Assembly (NCBI GenBank): GCA_963576725.1
Contig: OY755243.1
Coordinates: 40,905,243-40,969,242, forward strand
DNA from: Azorinus chamasolen
Taxonomy: Eukaryota > Mollusca > Bivalvia > Cardiida > Solecurtidae
Direction: 5' to 3'
DNA length: 64,000 nucleotides
The notes beneath the pieces are model-generated. The model saw only the letters and a program-made list of their open reading frames with translations, made no database searches and had not been told where the DNA came from. The position numbers and the translations under genes are program-made. Shown here piece after piece: positions 1 to 10,400 of the stretch; positions within the stretch are counted from its first letter, which is position 1; each line of letters begins with the position of its first letter.

Positions 1-370
1 TACCCTGAACAATATATTTATTGATAGTGCTAATAAAATTATTAGCCTCTGATCTCAATACCACGAACTTCGAGTATCACGTCATAAATGCAAATTGCTG
101 CCAGTGACCTAGTTTATCTACATGCTGCAGAGCATTACTGTGATATTTATTTAAAGTAATAACAAGCATATCAAAGATAACGGATGGATGTCATCAGAAA
201 TGCTAATTTTTTACAAGTAAATTCTCCCTACGATCTATATTACTTATGAAACCATTAAGTACCACGGACTTTGGGAATACCAGTCTACTTTATATTACCC
301 AAACTATGGTTCTTATCTACTTTAGTGAGTGAAACTTGACATACCACTGGGAATTCCCTGTATCACACTA
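1..370. other. No gene seen, AT-rich
   Basis: No exon, RNA or repeat family recognised. A short hairpin-MITE scrap (AACAAACAGTAGATCCAGAT) follows at about 391-412. A 5'UTR exon could lie here or upstream of the window. Confidence 0.4.
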
Positions 371-505
371 ATCCTTTCCCACATATAATTAACAAACAGT
401 AGATCCAGATCAGTTCCACTTTATAATAGCCAAGTGATTAAAGTGGAGTATTATAAAAGGTACTAGCATGTTAAATATACAATGAAAGTGAGAAAAGAGA
501 AATGC

Positions 506-700
506 CATTGCTAACAGGGTAGATCCAGATCAGATGACTCCTGTAGGAGCTGCGTGATAAGGGTCTGCTCTGTTTGCTTATAGAATTATCTAGATCTGAT
601 TCTACAGTTATTACCAGGGCCAAAAATGTTCTTGTTCATATATGCCATGATTAATAGTAAGCTGATTAGTATTCATACATGTATATATACGTTATTTCTT
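506..700 (-). mobile_element. Family C MITE fragment
   Basis: GGTAGATCCAGATCAGATGA hairpin arm, then TCTGATTCTACAG and ATATGCCAT as in other inverted copies. Confidence 0.6.
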
Positions 701-709
701 TAATTTAAA

Positions 710-800
710 GGCAGAAATTGTATTCATAATGACAATGTATACTATTTCATAAGTAAACAGAGCAGACGCTGATCAGACAGCTCTACAGGGAAAGGGGCAA
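710..800 (+). mobile_element. Family C fragment
   Basis: GGCAGAAATTGTATTCATAA through AAACAGAGCAGACGCTGATC. Confidence 0.5.
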
Positions 801-849
801 AGTAATTTGTACTATTGTGTTCATTTACATTTTTATATTTAGCAATTAA

Positions 850-1091
850 CCCTTTCCCTCATATAAACGTGTTTTCACGCATTTGCAAACAGAGTAGACC
901 CAGATCAGACGGCTCCTAGAGGAGCCGTCTGATCAGGGTCTACTCTGTTTGCTAATAGAATTTGATAGATCTGTTTCTTTGCTTTCTAAAATGTCTACAA
1001 TGTTCAACCTTCCATATTTCTTTATAACTATTTTGTTAATGAATATTCAGTAGGTATTGAAATTTGGCCTGAACACAGAACATGGAAAGGG
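850..1091 (+). mobile_element. Family A palindromic MITE (type copy)
   Basis: TTAA duplications at 846-849 and 1092-1095; ends CCCTTTCCCTCATATAAACG and GGAAAGGG. The core is a ~70-bp hairpin from GCAAACAGAGTAGACCCAGA to TCTACTCTGTTTGC with loop-proximal GGCTCCTAGAGGAGCC. TTAA target and CCC end fit a piggyBac-type MITE. No coding capacity. Confidence 0.85.
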
Positions 1092-1096
1092 TTAAG

Positions 1097-1285
1097 CAGA
1101 GGGACAGATAAGATGCATAAATTGAAACATTTTCAAGAATAACTTTTTTTATTTTTCTACTAAACCATATGTTGTGATCACTCTTTAGAACATTTCGAAG
1201 AGACGGTTTTAAAGAGTGGTGATAAAATAGGGTTTAGTGGAGAAGGGACGATGTTAGAATTTGAGTACGCACCTTTGTTATGAAT
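1097..1285 (+). mobile_element. Family I hairpin MITE
   Basis: ACAGATAAGATGCATAAATT, then a hairpin from ACTAAACCATATGTTGTGATC to ATAGGGTTTAGT. It starts right after a family A copy. Confidence 0.7.
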
Positions 1286-1380
1286 TAAGTAATAGTTACT
1301 GGCAAGGCATGTATTTTTCTCATTGTACTGTAATTGTTTTTTTTTGTTTGCAAAGATGCCAAAAGTCATCTACATCTTAA

Positions 1381-1601
1381 CCCATTACCTCATAGATTAT
1401 TTTTCAATACAACCTCTTTGAATAAATCTACCGAAAAGAAGCATTAACTAGAGAAAAGGAAAAAAAATAGAAATTTGTAGTTTGAAACCGTTGTGATAGA
1501 TCATTTGCTCCTATAGGAACAAATGCTCTATTTATCACAATGGTTTCACAAAGTGACTTTTACAGAGTCGTCAAAAGTCGTCAATATTAGGGAATGGGTT
1601 A
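1381..1601 (+). mobile_element. Family B palindromic MITE
   Basis: TTAA at 1377-1380; ends CCCATTCC / GGAATGGG. Central hairpin with arms GAAACC(A/G)TTGTGATA and GAGCAAATGCTC-type loop side. Confidence 0.8.
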
Positions 1602-1665
1602 TACGAAAATTCATGTCCAGCTGTCCTACTTCTCAGAAACTTGCAGTTTTAACCTTTCCCTCATA

Positions 1666-2341
1666 CAGGGTTCGCACAGTCTTGAAAACTTCTTGAATTT
1701 CAGGGGTTGTCTTGAAAAGTGCTTGAAAGCATAAAATAAGTGCTTAAAAAGTGCTTAAATTTTGGCCAATCCTGAAAAGTGCTTGAAAATCTTCACAAAT
1801 GTCCTTGAAAACTGTCCAGGCATAAATATTGGCTACTATAAATTTTCTACGGCTCATCATTCAAGTATACTATAGTAGAAACTTTGACATTTGGAGATAG
1901 GTGAGTACTTATTGAAGAGTAAAAGTAATAAAGAAAGATCCTGCATGAACCTTCTGCATTACTCTTGCACTGAATTAATTCTTTGCACGCTAAGTAATTT
2001 TTCGTTTGCAACAATTGTCGTCTGCTTCAATTCTTGAAATAACTTTTCTCTAATTTCTTTGCAAAAATATGATCAAGATGACAAACAGTTCGGATCCTGA
2101 TGGGACGCCGCATTATACGGCGTCTCATCTGGATCCAAACTGTTTGTATAGGTAATCACAGTTTCGCCGCTAGCATGCAAAGAATTAAACTATTTCCTGC
2201 TTGTGCATGCTTTTGAATGGGCTTTTTCAGTGTTTGGGCAAGACAGATTGTGTCACTAATAGTGCTTGAATTTTGAAATCAAGTCCGTGGAAAAGTGCTT
2301 GAATTTTCCCACCAAATCTCTTTATGAAGTTCAGAACCCTG
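1666..2341. mobile_element. CAGGGTTC-ended element nested in family A
   Basis: Begins CAGGGTTCGCACAGTCTTGA and ends GAACCCTG, flanked by TCATA on both sides (1661-1665, 2342-2346). Both ends carry AAGTGCTTGAA(A/T)TT repeats. The 5-bp duplication fits some hAT lineages; assignment uncertain. Contains a family L copy. Confidence 0.75.
1979..2184. mobile_element. Family L palindromic MITE, innermost of a nest
   Basis: TTAA at 1975-1978 and 2185-2188; ends TTCTTTGCACGC and GCATGCAAAGAA. Hairpin GACAAACAGTTCGGATCCTG with TATACGGCGTCTCATC side. Confidence 0.8.
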
Positions 2342-2750
2342 TCATATAAATGAGTCTTCACACATTTACAAACAGAGAAGAGCCAGATCAGGCGGCTTCT
2401 TTAGGAGCCATCTGATCAGGGTCTGCTATGTTTGCTAATGTAATTTAATAGATCTGTTTTTTACTTTCTAAATTTTAAAAATGGCTGTAATTATTCCACC
2501 TTCCATATTTCATTTCAACTATTTTGTCCATGAATATTCAGTAGGTATTGAAATTTGGAATAAACATTGAACAGGGAAAGGGTTAATGAATTTAACAAAA
2601 CATCATGAGAAGCTTTTATGTTTATTATCAAGAGACATGCACATTTTAAAAACCTTTTTTTAGCAAAGTGAAATCTCAGCCATAAGCCACTGATTTAGAA
2701 ACTGCTCAGATTGTTTGTAATGTTCAGACTAAAGTTTGGCACTGCTTTTT

Positions 2751-2989
2751 CACCCCTTCCTTCATATGAATGCTTTTTCACACATTTGCAAACAGTGGAC
2801 CTAGATCAGATGGCTCCTATAGGATCAGAATCTGCTCTGTTTGCTAATGAAATTTGATAGTTCTCTTTCTTTCCTTTCTAAAATGGCTACAATGTTCCAA
2901 CTTCCACATTTTTATTATAACTATTTTGTCTATGAATATTCAGTAGGTTTTGAACTTTGGAATAAACAGAGAACAGGGAAAGGTTTAAT
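2751..2989 (+). mobile_element. Family A MITE, left end eroded
   Basis: The hairpin's left arm is intact, the loop region reduced (GGCTCCTATAGGATCAGAATC). It ends 26 nt before the acceptor of DNAJC14 exon a. Confidence 0.75.
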
Positions 2990-3015
2990 GAACACTTTAT
3001 CTTTTCTAATTTCAG

Positions 3016-4487
3016 GAATCTCACAATGGATGATATCAATAGAAAATCAAAGGGGGAAAGACAGTTCCATAGCCAGGATGCAGACTTTGGGGTTTTCAGG
3101 CCAGTTCCTGACCCACCTTCTGCTCCAACATCAGCACCAAGCTACTCTTCATGGACACAGTTCAGTGGCATCCCACCATCACCCTGTGACATTCCGGGAT
3201 TTTCCTGGGATGCCTTTGTGACTCCTCCTCCAACTCCCTCCACTGCTTCAGACTTTGAATTGAAGAATTCTAATTACTTTCAAAATTACAGTGATGTAAT
3301 GACTAGAAACAGCTTATCAAGTTATGAAGACAGTGCACAGGAGACAGACAGTGCAATGCTTGCTAAAACCCCTGTTGCTCAATCCTTAATTGAAGCTCTG
3401 AACTCCTCCAGCTCTTTTTCTCCACCCATGACAGATGAAACTTTGCCAATGCAAGGAGCGCTTAACTTCGACACTGCCAGTCAAGATGGTTTTGAGATGT
3501 ACACAGAAGCTCTGAAGAAGCTTGGCTCTTCGTATGGGTCATATACTCCCTTTGGAACCTCAGATGTTCTCAATGCCTCCCCATCTTCAACAACTCCAAC
3601 TAAAGAACTAGATAATCAAGCCACTGCAAATATGAAACCAAGTTATTCAGAAGTTGCTAAAACTATGAAGAGTACTCAAGGTAATGGGAAAGAAGAAATT
3701 GATTTTTCTCGCAAAAAATCATCATCAGAGAGTTCCACATCTAGATCATCTTTCAAGGGATCCAAGAAGTTTGTGCCTCGGCCCATCAGGGGACGGAACA
3801 ATAGTATGAGTGATGATCTGTGTCCAACTGTATCACCTGATTCGAAATATGGACTGGATGATTTCAGTGATTTTTCAAAAGCAAAAGCTGAAAAAGAAGA
3901 ATCAGGTTCTGGACTTGACAACTTTCTCCCCATTAAACGTAAAAATAGTACTAGTAGTCTTAGCAGTGGCACAAGTGGTATTGAGGAAATACATCTACCT
4001 AAGGCTTGCAACACTTTTTCAAATCAGCCAGATAGTAAACCAGTGAGTGAAAAGATATCAAACAAGGACAAGGAAAAGGTTCTGGATGAGTCTATACACA
4101 TCAAAGATGAAAAGCCTTTCTTTGATCCTACAAGGATCTTCCAGTCCAAAGACACAAACAAGCGTAGAAGTCAATCGAAACTGTCACCAGAGGAAGATGT
4201 TGGTCCAACAATACTCAACAATGGCAAGCCATCTTATGGCACATGGTGTGCAAGTGCTGCACATAAAAAGTCTACTCATTATATCAATAACAACCTCAGA
4301 GATTCCCAGAAGAAAACCAACCAGAATCCAGGTTTGGGCCTGAAGAGTCAAGGACATGAAACGGTTTATCCACAATCAACTGGACGGACTGAGAAGAAAA
4401 CAAGAAGTGCTTCTACAAAAGGGGAAAGCTCTATGGGTACCAAGCCTAACATGCCTTTACAAACAACCTTTGATCAAGAACTTATTG
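3016..4487 (+). CDS. DNAJC14: DNAJC14 exon a: N-terminal disordered half, residues 1-487
   Basis: Acceptor TTTCTAATTTCAG ends at 3015 and donor GTAAGT starts at 4488. The start codon is at 3026 after 10 nt of leader. One 1.46-kb exon encodes a Ser/Thr/Pro/Lys-rich, probably unstructured region with a basic patch (KKFVPRPIRGR) near residue 250. It ends in phase 1. Reading past the donor gives an open frame to 4582 that enters a hAT insertion; that extension is not coding. The frames overlapping this exon on both strands are shadows. Confidence 0.92.
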
Positions 4488-7400
4488 GTAAGTGCAATTT
4501 TATCAGCATGTGCATTAGGGCTGTCACGGTTAGACAATTCTTGAACCGGTTAAATCGGGAACGCCGAACCGTAACCGGTTAACCGCCATGTTTATCATCC
4601 GTGTCAGACTGTATATAGGATAAAGCATGGTGCACTATATATTCAGAAATTAGATCCTATTTGGGCCGATATAAGACTTGAAAAACCTGTTGACATCCTG
4701 CTTGACTCATTTGTTGACCGAAATCATATAACCATTCATTTCAATCTGAGATTTATGACGAAAGTGAAAGTAAGAATAGTGTTTACCTTTCGAGTCTCAA
4801 CTTCCGCTAGACTGGTCTACTGTAAAATTATCAACTTCCGTTACGAATGTGTACTGACTAAAAGTGCAGGTTCGAATGCCCTTCCACTTTACCGTAATGC
4901 TTGTAAAAGTTACTGTACACACTACACAGAGATGAGGAAAACTGGATAAAATTGAGAACGAACAAACATTGGTTTATTGATAGACAAGTGTACATGATAA
5001 ACCACCGTTAGGCAAGTGGATGACTGTGTTACCTTTCAATTAGATTTGAGAACTAGAGACAGTTTTTTTTAAAATTACAATTAGCATGTAAAAGTGATAT
5101 GTAGCTCGACGTGAATTAAATGAAATAAGAACTGTTTACAGAAGATTATGTGTTTATGGTTTACAGCCCCGAATAGTCAGATACCTGCGCTTTTCTCCAT
5201 CATAGCATGTCGAAGGGAAATAAAATGACTTAAATGAGATATGGCAGTATAAAATAATATTTTTAGCGTAATTTACTCTCCCAAATTATTACAGGCGGTT
5301 CACGGTTAGTGAAATTTTGAACCGGTTAGAACAACGAACCGAACCGTCAACGATTAACCGAGTAACCGTGACAGCCCTAATGTGCATAATTTAACCCTTT
5401 ACTCCATTAATAGTTATGTAAGAAATAATGACATCATCAATATTACTTAAGTCTTAGCAGAAAATTTAGAATGAGATCTATATTATTTAATAAGCAAACA
5501 GAGCAGATCCTGATCAGATGGCTCCTATTGGAGCTGCTTATCTGAGTCTACTCTGTTTGCAAAGGCGTATCAGTTCAGTAAATGGTTCAGTTTATTTGTT
5601 GTAAATTTAAGTTTTTCTACTCATGCAAATTGGAAATTGTTGCTCCACATATTGAAATGATGTATTGGTACTCATTAGCCATATGTATCATTCAACTCAT
5701 TTTATACTAGTTAGCTCTTTTTACACTCTGTACATTTTATAGTCAGTACATTTTTACACTTTGTGTTATATATTAAGCCTATAGCAGCAAACAATTTGGA
5801 ATCAGATGTGATGCTGAGTAACTGGCTGTCTAATGAGGACCCAAACTGTTTGACACCCTGATTTTATTTTGTAAAAGAAAAGACGTGTGCGATTGAAGCA
5901 GACAACTTTTTTCAAACGGTTATTATATTTGCATGCACAGGGTTACAGATAAGGGGAGTATTAGGGTATTTACCCAATTAAAATTGTGGAAAAAGCAATT
6001 GTTTTTCAAAACATTGAGTAACACAAAGCAAATAAATATAGCAAAAAGCAAAAACAATTTAGAATACCTAATGAGAATATGAATAATACCCAATTACGAA
6101 AATTGCCAATACCCAATAAAAATTGCAAATACTCAATTCTGTAAAAAAATCAAGGAGTAAATACCCATTTGCATCAAAACCTTATCTGTGACCCAGCATG
6201 CAGAATGTTACGGGTACTTCTCAACTTGATAATTGTCCTAGAAGCATGTATCAGTGATATGCTCGAGAACAAATCCAATAACAGCTCTAGATTGTGCACA
6301 TTTGAGACATTGATTCTCAATACTTAAGTGTTCCAGGTAGACTTATTACATTCATATGGCAGATTTCACAGGACTTTTGCAGACAGTGTAGAGCTAGATC
6401 AAGGGTATCATCATAGACATAGCCGCTGAACTTGTCTACACTGTCAAATTGGGGAATCAAAATTAATAACAAGGAATACAGACAGTTTAATCAATGAAAT
6501 GAATACAGAGTTTTGACTCTAAATGTTATTGTTGCTGTCAGAAAATACATGTACCATATGTTTGAGACTAATAAGATTGATTTTATCAAATCACTCTTCC
6601 TTAGAATTCATCTTCCTTAAAGTGAAGTATATCTATGGATGGGGAAATGCAATAAAGATTGGGAGAACATAATACTTGGGCAGGGGAGATCGCTTCTATA
6701 GCTGTCTGATCTAGGTGTCTACTCTGTTTGCAAAGGCATAAAAGGTGGAATAAAGGGTTAAACAAATAAATTACATAACACCAGTTGATTTTCATATACA
6801 CATTTCCATGAAACAACAAGGCAAATTGTTATCAGTTTATGTGCAGCCTAGTCAAGTATTTCTACTCATGCAATTGGAAAATTTGTCACTCCAAAAATTA
6901 GAATTATGTATTGGCATAAGAACTGTACATCTCTCCAGCTTTCAGTCATTGTTTTTCCCACCCTTATGTTGCTATGGTACATGTAGGACAAAATTGAATG
7001 CCAATAGTATTGATTTTGCCAAAAGGATAGGTCTAGTAACTTTACCCTTTATGTTATACATATTCATGTAAGAAATAATTACTATGAGTATTAATTAGCT
7101 GAATTTTTATAAAGGCAATTGCAGAGCTACAGATAACGATGCATACCCAAATACTAAATTGGTCCTTTCTCCACCAAACCCTATACTGTGACCACTCTTT
7201 AGAATCGTCTTGAAGAGACAATTCTAAAGAGTGGTCACATTATAGGGTTTGGTGGAGAAATAAAGACGTTATTCTTGAAAATGTTTTGATTTACACTTCT
7301 TATCTGGAGCTCTGCAATTGTGAATAAAGGAATTTTTGACTTTTCAAAAAATTGTAGTATGAGATCCAGATGTTCAGATAAGATGTGTAAATTTAAACAT

Positions 7401-10400
7401 TTTCAATAATAGCTCCTTTATTCCTCCACCAAACCCTAAACTGAATCATTAGAGTCATTAGAATCATCTATTCGAGACGATTCAAAATTCTAAAGAGTGG
7501 TCACAGTATAGGGTTTAGTGGAGAAATGACGATTTTAGTAATTTGTGTACGACCTTTATCTGTAGCTCTGGAGATCTATACAATTCTATAAGCAAACAGG
7601 GCAGACCCTGATCAGAACTCTTACAGGAGCCATCTGATTTGGTTCTACTCTTAAAGGCAATGAAATGTATATCTATGGAGTAAAGGGTTAATAAGGCTAT
7701 GGAAAGTATACAGTACAGTGTTCTCATTAGGGTTGAATTTTACTGAGTCCCTGGGACCCAGGGCATCAGCAAAAGTTGCGTCCCAAGCAAATTCAACTGA
7801 GTCCCAGATAATTTCACTCCTGCTTTTGTAATGGAGATTTTTTGCACCATTAAATGTAAAGGGGTAAAACTATTTAAGACTTTAAACTGATGTATCATTT
7901 AACTTTTATCTCGAAGACTTTCAGTTTGCATAAAAAATAAATCGGGGAAGACACTACAAGATAAGATCAGAGAGCTTATAATACATAGCAGTCTGATTAT
8001 GTGTTACACAATGAGTCTTGCCATGTAGCCTTAGTGATTCCAAAGCGAGGGCTTGGTGCAAAACTATTCTAACTCCTTCACTAAAGTGAAGGAGTTAGAA
8101 TAGTTTTCCACCAAGCCCTCGAAAGAGAAAGTTACACAATGGGTTTGCTTTTTTCGATATGCAACTTATTTAGGGTTTCGCTTATTGTCTAACTACTGTT
8201 TACTGAAAAAGATAAGTGTTACAAGCACTGTATAATAAGGACAGGTATTTCTTGATGCTTTGATTTGAAGTATACGACGATGAGCATCGTTTGAGTGAAC
8301 TGAGCTGAGCATCACTGTATCTGCTGGTAAAAGTGGGTTTCACTTCATTTTCAGTGCATACAAAGCATCACATGGTAATGCTATTGCTTTCAGGGCTAAC
8401 ATCATTTACTTACAAGTCTTTAAACCCTCGGTCTTGCACCCATAACGCTTTAAAGTTCCTGGCATGTTCAACTTTTTACTAGCAGACGCCATCTTTTTCA
8501 GCACCCAAATATCATTACTACGCGATAGAACGGTTCTCATAGAATTACATAATTTTAGATGCTGACACTAGGGTGGAAATCGTAACCAGTCAATGCATGT
8601 GCCCTCCTACGTACCTGGAATAACCCAGGACTCGATATATATAGATGCATTGCAATTTCGGAAAAAATGTCAAGAAAACGGACTGAGATTCACTTTGTTT
8701 ATTGATCCGGATTGATGTAAGACCGAGTTTCAGTTGTTAATTTACTTGGATTAATTTAAATCGGTAAAATTTCGATCATTAATCTTGCGTCCCACAGACG
8801 CAACGTACTTGACTATTTTGCGTTCCAACGATTTTCGGTGCGTATTTAGATATGATTACGACGTAAACGGGAACACTGCAGTAGAACTTCTCTAAACTGG
8901 CCAATTAATGGCATGTGTACACAATTGTTTGGTATTAGTAAAAATTGTAGAGTCAGATCTATTATAATTTCACAAGCAATTAAAGCAGACCCTGATCAGA
9001 CGGTTCTTACTGGAGTTATCTGGTCTGGATCAACTCTGTTTGCAAAGGCGTGAAAAAGTGCCTATACAAGGAAAAGGGTTAAAGCAACCTCTCAAAAAAA
9101 CATGGGTTTGCCAGTAGCTCAAAGGATGAAAGTTATACGTACAAGGCCCTATCTGCATTACTTTCATTCTGTATTAAGCAACTTCATGTACACTTTTGAA
9201 TTTTCTCCTGAAACTTGAAGGTTCTCAGCTTTCATATTTGGCACATAGTATCATGTTCAGGCCAGTTTTCAATAGAAACATAATGTGAAAACTTTGAAAA
9301 TCTTCTCTCCTGAACCTGAAAGGTTCACAGCTTTCATATTTGGCACATAACATCTACAAGAGCTATATAAATTATGTCCCTGGGATCAAAATGGGCTCCG
9401 TCCCATGGGTGGCCAGTTTTCAATAGAAACATAGTGAAAACTTTGAAAATCTTCTTTTCTGAATCTACAGGGTTCTCAGCTTTCATTTTTGACTCATAGC
9501 ATCATGTTCAGGTCCTCTTCAAAAGTTGTATAAATTATGTCCCTGGGGTCAAAATTGGCCTCGCCCCAGGACTGGCTAGTTTTCTATAGAAACATAATAA
9601 ATTATATAAAAAGTGAAAACTTTGAAAATCTTCTCCTGAAACTGGAAGGTTCTCAGCCTTCATATTTGGCACATAGCATCATGTTCAAGTCCTCTGCAAA
9701 AGTTATATAAGGTATGCCCCTTTGGGTAAAAATTGGCCCTGCCCCAGGGGTGGCCAGTTTTCAATAGAAACATTATAACATATAGTGAAAACTTTGAAAA
9801 TCTTCTCCTGATTGTCTGGTGAGACAAAGAGATATCATGTCCATCATGGCCCTCTTGTTGATCTTTAAGACACTGGGATTTTGTTTTGAAAAGAAATGGA
9901 AGATATGAGGAATAAATTAATGGTGAAAATTTAAATGTAGAGAACAATTTTTAAGTATAAATCACAGACAGATAATTGAGAGGTCATCCTCTTCTTGCTA
10001 CAATTGATTTACAGAAATCTCAAACTGAGTTAAGGCTTTAACAGTGTCTAATCAAGGACACACAATTCACGCAGATTTTTCACAGATTTCTCAAAGAATA
10101 AAAACCAAATGCTCCCTGGTTTCGCATAAAAATCTACAGGTAGTTCTAAAACATTGAATCTCAAACCTTTTGTGTATAAATCTAAGCACAGCAAATCTTT
10201 TTCCCTTACCAATGATACGCAAACCACAGACACCAAATCGCTTCGTTCAACATGCTGTGGAGTGAACTCCCTTTGTTCACTCGGGATTGCTGGGAATTCC
10301 AAAATGTGTACGAAAGACAACTTGAAGTCTTCCATTGTTAAATTTAAACATTTTTGAAGAAATGAAATAATGCATGAAAGTACCAACTGAAAGTCATACA

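Larger units (their letters stand above)
1653..2582 (+). mobile_element. Family A MITE split by a nested insertion
   Basis: TTAA at 1649-1652 and 2583-2586. The first 13 bp are separated from the rest by the 1666-2341 element. Confidence 0.8.
7041..7690 (+). mobile_element. Family C MITE hosting two family I insertions
   Basis: ACCCTTTATGTTATACATATTC start and GGAGTAAAGGGTTAA end. The middle is split at 7122-7314 and 7367-7570. Confidence 0.8.

Noticed and set aside
2841..3221. 126-codon plus frame before and over exon a
   Set aside because: It starts inside a family A MITE and crosses exon a in the wrong frame.
3676..4014. 112-codon minus frame
   Set aside because: Shadow of the Ser/Lys-rich DNAJC14 exon.
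4488..4582. Open frame continuing from DNAJC14 exon a for 31 more codons
   Set aside because: A strong GTAAGT donor at 4488 matches the phase of the next exon, and the extension runs into a hAT insertion.
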